A stretch of DNA of 64,000 bases. Origin: Hymenoscyphus infarciens (Eukaryota; Ascomycota; Leotiomycetes; Helotiales; Helotiaceae). The stretch covers positions 99,417-163,416 of the forward strand of contig LLCB01000118.1 in the NCBI GenBank assembly GCA_001414345.1, given 5' to 3'. Positions 49,128 to 60,913 of this stretch are shown here, one piece after another (within the stretch, counting starts at the first letter, position 1; each line of letters starts with the position of its first letter). The notes beneath the pieces are model-generated. The model made no database searches and had not been told where the DNA came from. It worked only from the letters and a program-made list of their open reading frames with translations. The translations under genes and the position numbers were made by a program.

Positions 49128-50300
49128 TAGAGCTTTCTCTTCTTTATCTATAAAGCTTTCTAATATACTAAGAATAGGTTTAATATAAGTAAAATCTTTG
49201 TTATATTAAGAGGATTAATTATCTTAAGACTAATATTTAGATTAATAATCTTAAGACTAATACTTAGATTATTAATTATTCTAAGACTAATATTTAGATT
49301 AATTATTTCAAGACTAATGCTTAGATTATTAATTATTCTAGAACTAATATTTAAATTAATTATCTTAAGTAATATTATAAATCTCTAATATATAATCATT
49401 CTCTAGACTATTAGTTAGTATAGTCGATAGTATTATCGTAATAAAATACTATAGTATTTTAGATTAATATATTATTATAATATCCTAGTAGTACGTCTCT
49501 AAATACGCTATAATACTATTATAATATTATAATATTATATAGTATATCTTTTAATAACTTATAAGCGTCAAAACCTACTTTTTCTTAAAATAAGACTATT
49601 TACACTTTTTTATATACTCTTCTATTACTTTAAAACTATATAATAATAATAATAGATATTAATAAAATAATTAGTAGAAGTTGTTTATTATATACTAAAT
49701 AGCCTAAACCAGGCGTATTAGGCGATTTTATAAGAAGCTAGTAGTTTAATTAAGTATATAGCTAAAAGTCGCTTTTTAGTATTTATTATAATAGATATTT
49801 AGAGTATATATTATATATATACTATACTAAGACCTAGGTCTTAGTATATCTTACTAAATATTTTATATAAAGATTATAGTATATAATTAGTATTTAATTA
49901 AATTTTTAACGTTTAGAGCTTCTTTTTAGAAGACGTGGTTATTAAGAATAACTAACTTACTAGATATAACGTTTTCGAAATAATTAGCCTAGTAATAATA
50001 CTCTAATAACTAAGCCTTCTTATAACTCTTTAGTTAATAATAAAGTAATAGTATATTATAAAATTCTTTAGATAAAGAGAAATAACTATCTAAGTACTTA
50101 AAATATAAGAATAAATATATACTACTAGAAAAAATAACGAAAATAAGTTTAGTTTATAGACCTCTTAAAACTTAAACTAAAACTAGACCTACTATTTATT
50201 CTATAGATAAAAGTACTTCTATCTAAGCTATTCTAAAGCACTTCTTATATATTAAATATCTTCTTCTTACTTTAGAATTAGCTAATAAGATTAAAGAATA
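49128..50300. other. RIP-mutated flank with minisatellite
   Basis: Directly after the last LTR of B about 40 bp resemble the start of the B leader, then similarity stops. From 49205 to 49372 about six copies of a 23-27 bp unit (TTAAGACTAATATTTAGATTAATTA and variants) are found. Their reverse complement resembles the repeats left of B at 28640-28775. The rest is AT-rich without a recognisable frame. Confidence 0.5.
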
Positions 50301-53150
50301 TAATCTTATACTAAGACTTTGTATTTCTATAGTATATATCTTAAAGCGATTATGTCGATCTATAACTACTAACTTAGCTAAAGACTAGAGACGTTCTACT
50401 AAGGTACTTAAATATAGAATAGAAAGTAGCTCTATTACTATCTTATAAAGATTAGAATAAGCCTTCTTTTAAGTAGGTTAGAGCTACTATTTACTTATAC
50501 TTTTATCTATATCTTAAGATAGAAGAGTATAATATTAAGCGTACTTATTACTTATAAGAGAGAGAAGTCTAGGTTAAAGCGTATTAGCTAAAAAGGAGTA
50601 AAATTAAAAGGTTAAAGTAAAAAGAGGTAAAGTTAAAATAAGAGTTAAAGCTTATCTCTTACTTCTCTTTTAAGATAAAAACTAAGTAAATAAATTAGAT
50701 GCTTAGATACTAGAGAGTAATAAAGTAGGCTAAATAATATAATCCGAGAGTTAATATTAGTATTATTTATATAGCTAGATACTACCTTAGAGCGATAATC
50801 GTTGTTCTATAGTTTTTCTACTATAGTCTAAGTAGAGGCTATCTAGCTAGGTTTCTAGGCCTTTTCTAAGTACTCCTATTTATAAGCTAAGTAGAGTACT
50901 ACCGCGGTAGTATATACTAGCGATCTTCTAGTTAAATTATAGTATTTAGAGATCTTTTCCTACTCTAAGGTATTATTAGTAAAGTAAAAGAGAAAGAGAA
51001 GAGGATATTATTTACCTTTTTAAAGTAAGAATAGTATAGCTAGATTATTAATATACTTCTTTTAAGCTTTCTTAAAAAGAGAGAGAATAAAGTCTATTAT
51101 TAAGATTGTTTTATTAAGAGTTCTAGATATACTTTTAAGTGCTAATAAGAAGTGTTTAAAAGAGCTAAAAAAGAGCTTTATCTAATTAAATTAGTAAGAG
51201 ATTAAGAAGTAAAAGTAGTACTTTTTTTACTAAACTAAGTTTAGACTAATTATAAGTAGTAATTATATTATTAAGGTTAAACTTATATATATTCTAAAAG
51301 TGCTTACTCTTAAGCCTTAAAGTAATCGCCTTTTAAATGCTTTTATACTAGGATATCTAGCGTGTTTTATTAGCTTAGAGTATAGTAAAGCTCTTAGTTA
51401 ACTTCTTAAATTCGTTGTATAATACTATACTTATATATACCTTTTTTATAAAGTTAAAGAGGTATTTAAGAGTATTATAAACTTTAAACCTCTATAAAGG
51501 GTTCTAGGAGTAGATGTCTTCTAATTAGTTTATCTTAAGCTTAAAATCTATATACTTTTTAGAAGCTATATCTCTAATAGTAAGGTAAAGTATATAGTAT
51601 ATATATTAAGTTTAGTAGTACTTAGCCTAGTCTCTTATATTACATTTACCTAGTACTAAAGTAACTTAGTAAAGTATAACGTTGTTATTAGATATATTAT
51701 TTATAAGAAAGTAGCTAATTTTATTAAATATATCTATTAAAAGTAATAAGTATTTATTTAAGATTTTTAGAAGTGTTTTTATATACTATAATCTTAGAGT
51801 ATTTTAAGTAAAAAGAGTATTATATTTTTACATATATAGAGCTCTTTAATTTGTTTTATACTAAGTACTACTTCTACTAGGTTACTAAACTCGTTAACTC
51901 TATAAGCTATATAACCTAGAATAGAAAGACTATTATCTAACTTCTACTTATTATTAGATATATATATTTTAGACTAGAATCTTAATAGATAATACTTCGT
52001 TTTAGTAAAACCGTTCTAGTATTATTACTTAACCTAGTTATATAGTATAGAGTATACTTTAGATAGAATATCGCCTCTAAGGTTATTAAGATATTAAATA
52101 AGAGTATAAAAGGCTTTATATTTAGTAAAGTATATAAGAAGGTTATAAGAGATAATAAGGTTTATAAATAAAACCTCTAAAGTATTAGGATTAATAGCTA
52201 AGTACTTATTATTAAAGTTAGAATAGATTATATATATAATCTTACGCCTTTTTTAAGAGTTTTAGTAAGCTATATTTATAGCTTCTTCGATACTAATTTA
52301 TCTCTTTTTAGTAGCCTTTTAGTATAGAGTTTTAATATTAATTCTATAATCTTTAAAAAGATAAGTAGCTATAATTTTAGTACTACTATTTATAGTATAT
52401 CTCTTAGTATAGTACTTATAACGCTACTTCTAGTAGTCGGTGGATTTATTACTAAGGAAGAAATTAGTAAGCTAATTATATTATTAGATTTAAGAGTTTC
52501 TTATATATAAACTATTTTATAATTCTTATTAATTATATAGAGCTAAATATAGCTAGTTTAAGGTCTTTTAGTAAGCTTTTTCTAGATTTAGAACACTTCT
52601 TATAAAGCTAAATAAAGTATACTTATATTAGTCACTACTAGCTCAGTTTTAAAAGAGTCCTTCTAAGAGTATAAACGAGATAAAATAGGTAATATTAGTA
52701 GTAATTCTAGAGAAACGTAAGACTAAGAGCTTAATATCTAAGAGAATATAGTAAATTAGTAAAAAGTAAGATAGAAAGGTAATAAATAAAGGATAAAATC
52801 GTAGAAGTAATTAAAGAGACCGAAGTTATTAAACTTTTAAAGTATTAATAGTAGTAGTAGGAGTTATAATTTTTTAGTAACTAGTACTAAAAAGAGATAG
52901 GTAATAATTATAAGGCGACTTTAAGATAGATATAAAGAATAAAGATAGAAGACTTTTTAGAAGGAAAGAGAGAGCCTTTTAAAAACCTTTTTTATATCTA
53001 AAGTAATTATAATTAATACTCTTTAATCTATAAATAATTAGGACATGTTTTAACTAATTATAGTATAACGTGCTAGAATACGTATTAGAGCTAAATTAAA
53101 TATCTAAAGTCTATTATCTTTAGAGTATAATTAAAAATTATCTATACTAT
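50300..53150 (-). mobile_element. hAT-like transposase relic
   Basis: On the minus strand, degenerate frames near 50,960-50,815 read a KYYNLT...VYTTAVVL...AYKQEYLEKA series, closely resembling the block before the dimerisation domain of hAT transposases (KYY..TD.SP.YAAA..L.P..K..Y). Upstream frames on the same strand (51,500-52,900) are consistent with the body of such a protein but too mutated to read confidently. I could not find terminal inverted repeats or an 8 bp target duplication. The boundaries given are only those of the protein-like stretch. Confidence 0.4.
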
Positions 53151-53925
53151 AGAATTAAGTTTTAATTATATTATTAGAAAGCCTTAATTTAAGGCTTTCT
53201 TTTAAGCCTATATACGTATTAATTAAATAAAAATTAAGTATATAGAACTTTATTTAAATAAATAAAATCGTTTTATAGAAATATATATAAATTTTAGCTA
53301 GAGTAGTATAAAATCTAAATTTTTTAAACATCGATTTAGTTAATCTTTATATATAATTAAAGAGTAAAATTTAATAAATTTAATATACTAATCTATTATA
53401 TTATAACTTTTAATCTAATATTATTATTATTAAATTAGTACTTAGTATTAATAGAAATATGTTTAAAAATCTATCTTATATAAGCTATATTTATCACTTT
53501 GTGTTACTTAGGTTAGTTTAAGAGCTATTTATATAATTCTTTTTTTAAAATACTCTATTTAAATAGATCTATAACTCTAGCTATTTAGTACTATATTTTC
53601 TATACTATACGTTATACTATATAGTTTCAAAAGATAAGGCTAAAAAGAAGTAGAGTCAAAATCTAGAGTAAAAAGCTTAAATATTTAGGCTTGGTAATAC
53701 TATAATATTATTATAATATCGATTAAAATACTAATAATATAAAGGATAATATTGTTAGATATCGTAGCATTTAAACAGTATAAATAGTACGTATTAAAGT
53801 GGGTTTCCAACAATATATCGTAGTAGTATAATATTATAAATACTATCGACCACACTGCTATTAGTAGGCTTAGACACCTAATCGTTACTAGCATTTTCCT
53901 AGTACTTATATTCTTACTTAACCTT
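53151..53925. other. Extremely AT-rich tail of the repeat block
   Basis: Very AT-rich sequence with long A/T runs and few G or C. No element ends or motifs are recognised. The change to normal composition at about 53,926 is abrupt. Confidence 0.5.
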
Positions 53926-54420
53926 ATAAATGGGAAGGCGCGAGACACCAGTTTTGACACGGCAAAATGCCTATGAGGGCGATGAAGAGCAAGGCTGGGC
54001 ACCTGGATTGCCAAAAGGATTCAAGATCGCTTTCTTGGAGGCATGCAGAGACATGGTCAATTATCTCACAGCCATCGGATATTGAAGGACAAATTGAACA
54101 ATTGCTTTTCTCTCGCTTATGAGGGCGCAAAAGATGCCAAGTTTCAACTCTCGGGGATGGTTAAGAAGTGGTGTTGTTGGCGAAAGTTGAGAAGAGACAT
54201 CATATATAGTTTTCCTCGGTATCCGCTAAAAGATAACTAAGAAATTAAATGAAATTTCCCCCCAGGAACATCTCTACCACAAACCCTTTTATTGTGGATG
54301 ATAATCAAGAGAGTCTAACAAGTTTAATAGTGTGTTCAAATTAATAAAGAGCTTTCGCGTAGCGCCGATTTTCAATTATAATTTCATAAATCACTCGAAG
54401 AATTTCTTTTTATATATGAA
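53926..54420 (+). other. Unmutated island, possible gene fragment
   Basis: The sequence abruptly becomes normal in composition. ATG at 53,931 opens a 51-codon frame (MGRRETPVLTRQNAYEGD...) ending in TGA at 54,084-54,086. Further open pieces in other frames run to about 54,240. It looks like a coding remnant truncated by the repeat block, but I do not recognise it. The far right part (54,360-54,420) fades back into AT-rich DNA. Confidence 0.3.
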
Positions 54421-55578
54421 TTAGCTAGAAGGAATTTCTAGTAAGATTCGCTAGAATTTAACAGAAAAACTAGGAATTAAAACATATATTTAAAGAGGGA
54501 CTATTATTAGAGGGTTATTATAAAGAGTATAACGTTTAAGACTAGCATCGTATCACGTTTTATCACGTACTTCTACTAAACTCAAACTCGGTGAGGTTAT
54601 AGAGAGAGAGTCTCTCGACATACTAGTATATAAGGCCTTATACTTACTCTCTTTGAATAATGAGCTTTCTACTCTTAATTATTACTTTACTACTCTTTAT
54701 CTACTTAAACGTCTCTAATTTATACTCTATATAAAATATAATATTTATTTAACTCTTACTTAAATAGTCTTTATTTCTAATATCTACTATCTTATATAGA
54801 TAACTTTTTATATAATCGAAGTCTATCTTTAATATCTTATTCTTAAGATCTAGTATCTTAGATAAAGTTCTCTTCTTTTTAGTATCTACGAATATAGTTA
54901 AAGTATTATTTTCTTTAGTAGCTTTTAAAAGATCTGAATATACTATCTATCTTAGTATCTAATACTACTATTTAATTATCTTTAGTCTTTTCAAATCTCT
55001 CTCTCTACTTTATTATATTTAACATCTTACTACTACTTATTCTTTATAAATATATTCTTTTTAATAGATTATTAGAGTGTATTTAGAGATTAAAGTCGAA
55101 ATAAGAGTAAGAGTATATATATAGCTATTAGTAAAGCGTTTAATTTAGAAGCTATAGATTTAGCTCTTAAAGGTTTTATACTAAGTATAGTCTTCTTCTT
55201 TAGAGGCTTAATTAGTATTAAGAAGGCAATTTTACTTATTACTCTTATAAAGATATTTAGTAGAGGTAGAGTAAAGTAAAAATATAAGCCTTAAGAGCGA
55301 GTAGAAAACATCTAGCTAATATTCTTTTAATAGTTACTTTTAGTAGTTAGAGTATTATAAAACGCTCGGATTATGAAAAAGTTAGTAAGTTCAAGCTTAT
55401 TTCGCAAATGACTATATATGTCTTTATCAACGATAAAATTAGAACATTTTTTTCCAAAAAGCTACTATCTACAGTTGGTCTTCTTCAGAGTCTTATTCTA
55501 TCCTTTCGCTGCTATTGAACTAGGTATATTTACAAGTGAGTAAAGAAAGTTTGCAACTTACCGTTGTCATTTAAAACC
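54421..55578. other. RIP-mutated strip before the amidoligase gene
   Basis: From about 54,440 to 55,380 the TA/CT/AG-rich, CpA-poor pattern returns. A palindromic GAGAGAGAGTCTCTC lies near 54,602-54,616. No element can be named. The final ~190 bp are of normal composition and should contain the 3' UTR of the next gene. Confidence 0.45.
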
Positions 55579-56955
55579 CTACTGAGGCTTACGAGGCCCC
55601 CCCATGACTGCTAGAAATGCCCGAACCCTCTCGGAAGAATCGGAAGAATATGAATCAGAGGAGGATCGACGACTCGAGCCTTCTTCATCAATCGAGGAAT
55701 CATCCGAGGAATCATCAGTGAGTAACCGGGGTACTTCTTGAAACCTCTTCAAGTAGAACTCGGCTTCGGCAGGTCGTCCAATCGCTCTGAGAAGATCGAT
55801 GACATCAAAAGCTTCTTCTTCGTCATTGATATGACCCCAAAGGAACTTGTCAAGAGAGTCGGAGTCCACTGTGTCGGCAAATTCAACGAGTCCTACGCAT
55901 ACATTAACCCAGTTGAGAATCCTATCAGGGTCCATGGTTCCCTCATGGCCCCGGAATTCAATGGTTCTCCTAGATAATCTCTTTGCATCAAAAACCGCCG
56001 CTTCGTTGAGGTTATGCAAGTTGTAGGTGTGGCGTGAACTTCCACCTTCAGAACGCAGCAGTCTCACAATACTGAGAGTAGCACCCTGCGCTCGCTGTTC
56101 CAGTATTCTTTTCAGGCCTTCTCTCTTACCCTCTGGGGTATTGGGCACCTGGACACCAAGTGCTGAACCGGTTTTGAGGCTAGGACACCAGTTGCTCCCC
56201 GAGTGGCCACTTCGTCGGCGGGGAGGATGCAGCCTCTCTAGGCGATCTTCAAAAACCCAAAGTGTAGCCATCAAGTTGACTACAACTTGATTCGTGAAGC
56301 CATCATGGCCGTTTCCAACATGAACATGCAGGCCAGTTCTGTCGTTACAATTGATGCGGTAGTTTGATGTCAACAACTGGCAGATACCCGAGGTTTGTAA
56401 GCGAGCTTCTTCGCAGGAGTAGAACGGTGGACTAACGACCTCGGTCGCCATGAATTCATAATCCTCGTCCCATGCCATTACCGAGACATCGTCCTTCACC
56501 ATCCACAGTTCTGGTTTGTCCTGGTACTTTCTCACATCGTCCCCGTCAGCTCTTGCATGTACTCCTGCATTCCTAAGCGTGTTAGCGATGTGCTCGTGAG
56601 CTTCTTCCTTCCTGGCGGCGGCTTCACTGTAATCTGCAAGCTCCGCGGTCGTAACAATCCCATAGATCTGGCGAGGGTCTTGGGGATCGGGATCAGTCGT
56701 GTTCTCGTCAGGGGTCTGAAAAGCAAGGTTAAATTCTAGCTCGACTCCGAAACTAAGCTTCTTTTGGCTTGCAGAGTCAGCACCAACTCGTAGGCTTCGT
56801 TTAGGGGACTCAATATTGTGTATACCTTTAGGTTTGTCTTGTTCTTCTTCTTCTTCTTCTGGCAGTCTTGGAGAATTGGCAGGCGCTCTTGGTGGTTGGT
56901 GTTGCTCTGGGGTGTAGGGTCTACCTCCAGGGTTGTTTTGTTCTTCTTCTTGCAT
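55579..56955 (-). CDS. Amidoligase-family protein
   Basis: 458 residues from ATG 56955. Motifs match the putative amidoligase family (Pfam Amidoligase_2 type, relatives of glutamine synthetase/glutamate-cysteine ligase that form amide bonds): FGVELEFNL at 69-77, MATEVVSPPF at 169-178, TGLHVHVG at 207-214, HTYNLHNLN near 309-317 and RTIEFRGHEGT at 330-340. The Glu and His residues are the presumed Mg-ATP and substrate ligands. The N-terminal 45 residues are Pro/Glu-rich, and the tail is a Ser/Asp-rich disordered stretch (DDSSDDSSIDEEGSS). The substrate is unknown for fungal members. The reading frame is open upstream to 57105 without an ATG, and a second frame with an ATG at 57239 overlaps it. 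The gene is intact although it borders the mutated block. Confidence 0.75.
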   Translation of the reverse strand: MQEEEQNNPGGRPYTPEQHQPPRAPANSPRLPEEEEEEQDKPKGIHNIESPKRSLRVGADSASQKKLSFGVELEFNLAFQTPDENTTDPDPQDPRQIYGIVTTAELADYSEAAARKEEAHEHIANTLRNAGVHARADGDDVRKYQDKPELWMVKDDVSVMAWDEDYEFMATEVVSPPFYSCEEARLQTSGICQLLTSNYRINCNDRTGLHVHVGNGHDGFTNQVVVNLMATLWVFEDRLERLHPPRRRSGHSGSNWCPSLKTGSALGVQVPNTPEGKREGLKRILEQRAQGATLSIVRLLRSEGGSSRHTYNLHNLNEAAVFDAKRLSRRTIEFRGHEGTMDPDRILNWVNVCVGLVEFADTVDSDSLDKFLWGHINDEEEAFDVIDLLRAIGRPAEAEFYLKRFQEVPRLLTDDSSDDSSIDEEGSSRRSSSDSYSSDSSERVRAFLAVMGGPRKPQ

Positions 56956-57239
56956 TGTTGCAGAATAGGTTGGCTCTCTTGGTTGAGGTTTCTTAGGGGG
57001 TGGCGCAATTCTCCGTGCACAAAAGAAACTTGTGTTGTTTTTCTTCTGGTGTTTTTGGAGTATTGGTAGGGAGGGTTTCTTGGCTTCTCCGGGGCGAGAG
57101 GTGAGTCAATCTCTTGTGTATCTTCTTGGGAAACACTTTCGTATGCCACTTCTCTTGGACTGAATAATCGAGCGATTGAAGCGATTGGAGAGCTTTCAAA
57201 TGCTGTCCAAATTCTTTCTGAAATTCTTGGAGACTTCAA
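56736..57239 (-). other. Overlapping 5' frame, possible first exon of the amidoligase gene
   Basis: A 167-codon frame beginning at ATG 57239 (MKSPRISERIWTAFESSPIA...) overlaps the amidoligase ORF in another frame. Its first ~85 codons look protein-like. Then it enters imperfect ~60 bp repeats (the ILQ-C-KKK-NKT pattern) that are open in two frames. A splice or a frameshift inside the repeats could join this N-terminus to the amidoligase frame, but I see no strong GT donor. Alternatively translation simply starts at 56955. Confidence 0.35.
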
Positions 57240-60200
57240 ACGTTGTTCTAATGTCTTCTGGATTCCTGATTACACCAGGAATTTTTAAAAAGTGAATTTG
57301 TTTTGCTGTATAGCGGCAGTAGCATCAAGCTATGCAAGTTAATTAGTTGTACTGACTGTTGAGTAAATGTGCTGTTAATTTATTTGAGATTCTGTATTTG
57401 TAGGAAATTTATCTGTTGTTCTATCAATATATAGGAAATCGCGAACAATGACACTCTTAACTGTAGTCTTATTTCTTTCCTAAGAAGTCTTTATTCTTTA
57501 TGGATACGAATATATAATCGTCCTTTTATTATACTGGGCGTTCAAAGAACATCTTTGTGGGCAGTAAAAGAAAGGCTTTGTTATATTTCTTTCTCAAGCT
57601 AAGCGAGGGTGTGTGCTTACCATAATATGTTTCATGTCCAACGACATATAACAAAGGGCTCACAAAAACAATGTAACTTTATACTAATCAAAAAGAATCA
57701 TGTTCAAAGAGCAATTGCACACTAGTGCAGTAAGCAGTTAGAGTGTAATGTGGGAGATTATGCCATCGTTCCGAGTACGTTCCAATAACAAAATTAACAA
57801 GGATATCTAAAGAATATTATATCAATTGTATCAACTGTTTAAATTAAAGCTGGAAGGTGGTCAGTACGGAAATCCCCGGAATGACAGGAAAGCCAGTTCA
57901 GGTATGATATTAAAGTAGACCTGCAATTGTGATAACAACCGTTCAACAGGTCACATGTTGGAGAAACCACAAGCTGATTTTGCCTTCTTAACAGGAAAGC
58001 TCTTGTGGGAGGTCTTAGCCTCTATGGATCGCTTGACAGATTTCTTTGTCACAATCCGCATACCAATCCACTGGGTAGGTGACTGGACGAGTCACAAAAC
58101 AAGATTGCTTGAAGACAGGAAGGACGTGACAACACCTGTGAGATTTACCTTGAAAATGTTATCGCAGCATGTATCGCCTCAAGCTCACCAAGAATTTGTG
58201 ATCCGACAGCAGACTTGCAGACTGGCAGTCAATTGGCTGGAGATGAACCATGGAACGTGTTTGGACCATAGGACATGCTGGCAAAGTTAACTTAACTTGT
58301 TAGGTACTTGATCAAATTTCAATATTAATAATCTCCCATTACGGATGAAACGATGTGTGTCAAGCATACCTGACGTGACTTTGCAGAAGCATGGCCCTCA
58401 TACACTTCGATTGCTCTCAATCAATTGATGGCATCCATACACGCAGTCCCGTCTTGCTACCAATGCGAGCACAAACAACACTTGCCAAAATGCTCGTCGA
58501 TGCGTTTTGAACCCATAGCTCCGAAGCATCTCAAGTTCCAAATCAATTCTCCTTCTACGAAGACAGTGAGAAGGACAAGTCGCGCGTCCCAGTGCTTCCT
58601 TCCAGGTTCGGTGGGATTTCTCCTCCAACGAAGAATTTCTCGTCGGGGCAGAGACTGTGGTCGTTCCTTCCTTCTCAACTACTACAACACACTCGATAAC
58701 TACCTACCTACGGTTTTGAACAGACTGTAGGTCGTGCCTTCCCCATTTCAATCTCGCCATAGTCGCGGGGTCACGGTGGAGGGTATTCCTTCCCCAACTT
58801 GACTGCGCTGTCTCAACCTCACCTCGACCTCGACCTCGTCCCAGGAACAGATCCAACACAGGTGCTACTCAGGTGACAGTAGGACCATATATGCCCCGGA
58901 CGAATATTAACAGAGCGCTCGCATCAGCGCGCTCAATTTTATAAACTCTACCCACTTTCCAAATGCCATTGGTATTCCTCCCAGGCACCAAACATAAAAC
59001 CATACGTCCTATGCGCATACTTCAACGCGTAGGAACAATTCATTTCTCCACAGAACATGGTATGTATATCCAGAACTGTTTAGAGACTCTTCAATCCGAA
59101 GTGGGAGGGCTTATACTCCAAGCTAGTCCGGCTTGGGTCATTAGCTCCAGAAGTCTGTGGGTCTGGTTTCCTCATAAGCGAGAGCTCCACAAAATCCACA
59201 AAAGGTCAACGTGAGGATAGGTGTGAATCTTCCCCAATAACATATCTCTTACCTATATATAAAAAACGCGACATCTTTCCAAGCAGTACCAGATTTGCGA
59301 CGTACGTGCATGTCTTCCCCATGGGGTTGGCGAAGTGGGTTAGTAGGTAAATAGGTCGAAAGGTCTTGTCTCTATCCCGATACCTCGCCTCGGACAGAAA
59401 TTATATATAGTAATCACTACGCACCACTATAATGAGAACTAATAAACGATCAATTTCTCGACCATAACCACCTCAGCCCTCTTTGCCTTGCCCAAAAGAA
59501 GTTCCTCGCAGATCCCTCCACCCCAGTAACTTACCTACAATACCTGCATACATCAAACACATCCAAACAACCAAAAACCAAACAGTAAGGTATCGCATAA
59601 AAACACCGTCATCTATTCAGCCGCACTCACCAACGCGGCTGAAGATTATCCACACACAACACACACCCATCCATATTTTGAGTTTTGCCACCCGCCACCT
59701 CACACCACCAAAACTCCAAGGGCTGCTTCCCCTCACATTTTATTGGCTACTCCCGGTCTATATGAACCCTCCCCCAAAAAACAACACGTGGCGGGCTAGT
59801 TAATTCCCTCCAATTTTACAACACACACACCTACACACCGCTCCCCCCCCACCACACCAACAAAAAACGCGAAATGCGATGTGATGCGGCGTGCAACATA
59901 CCTGCATCCCCGGCAAACCAGACAGACGCGCGATCTAGCATCTATTTGGAGAAGCGAAGTTGGTGGGGCAGTGCAAAATGCAGGTGCAAAGTGCATACAT
60001 ACCTTCAACCATGTCATCGAACCGAGGGGGTGGGAAATCACACATGCATGGTAATGCAACAAGAAAGAAAAACCGTATAATACTATACACAATATATATC
60101 TCAACAGAAAAATGAGAAGCCCGTTTCTCGCAGAAAACGAGAAAAGGTGTAGTTATTATATCCCTACTAAATACCATCCAAAATCCACCCGCGAGAAAAT

Positions 60201-60913
60201 AAAAAACAAGAGGAGGTATCCAAAAAAGGGTGACAAAAAAACTAGACAATACGTAAATAGTTGAAAGGAAAAATTAAACAAGGAAACATTCCCGACCCTG
60301 ATATAAAATTAATGCCGTGCAAACTCCAGATGATATATCCCCAGCCTCGCGTATCAAGTAGGCATTGAAAAACACGCATACAAGCGATAGCCACCACAAA
60401 CAGAACAATGCAATGCAGTGTAGATGTGTATCCTCCCGGCCCCTTCTCCCCCCAAAAGAAGAGAGTAATGTTCCAGCCATGACATGCCTATGCATCAAAA
60501 TTTCGCACGCGCATCCTTCCCAGTAATAAAATAGCTTAATGAATAACAACACATTTTAATGAAAACAAAAAAGAGAAGAGGAGTGAAGTTGAAAGGTATC
60601 CCGGTGGCGAAAGAAAGGGGCAAGTAATTAGGATATTCAAACGAGAGATATCGGTGGTGGTTGGTAAATTTGGAAAGAAAAAAAACACAAGAAGAATAGC
60701 AGGTGCTATAAGTACAGAAACCAGCACGCAAAATCCCCCACCGGGTCCGAGTGACCATATAGTATCGATTTCGATTGTGACCTTCAATATCTCTCAAGAT
60801 ATACATTCGTTGTCGACTCCCATAATGGAGCAATCCCAGAGACAATAAAGTCCCCGATATCGGTCCATTGTCCCATAATTCGTAAGGCATGATCATGAAA
60901 TCATTCTCGTGAA
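57240..60913. other. Long intergenic stretch, no convincing gene
   Basis: Normal composition, about 3.7 kb. The left part should hold the amidoligase promoter; the right part (from about 60,100) the 3' UTR of the chromatin-remodelling gene. Plus-strand frames at 57955-58290, 58425-58730 and 58963-59214 start with ATG but have no recognisable domain, no partner exons and protein composition close to random. CA-rich DNA with a C8 run lies at 59,820-59,860. A non-coding RNA or a small spliced gene cannot be excluded. Confidence 0.45.

Larger units (their letters stand above)
15180..53925. repeat. AT-rich, RIP-mutated repeat block
   Basis: From shortly after CYM1 to about 53,925 the sequence is dominated by TA, CT and AG steps, with CpA and TpG almost missing. 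This is the expected outcome of CpA-to-TpA mutation by RIP on both strands. Within it I can trace transposon families only by degenerate protein motifs, LTR pairs and target-site duplications; no intact gene is present. Three parts are less mutated and so probably younger: 16,531-17,560, 25,900-26,660 and especially 29,311-30,164. Such blocks are typically heterochromatic. Confidence 0.85.

Noticed and set aside
15180..53925. A centromere
   Set aside because: RIP-mutated LTR nests occur both at centromeres and in ordinary AT blocks of such fungi; sequence alone cannot decide, CENP-A mapping would.
15180..57240. A Starship-type giant cargo element with the amidoligase gene as cargo
   Set aside because: No tyrosine recombinase (captain) gene or element ends were found; the block is explained by ordinary LTR elements.
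57955..59214. Three plus-strand ORFs of 83-111 codons in the long intergenic region
   Set aside because: They start with ATG but lack protein-like pattern, splice partners or known domains.
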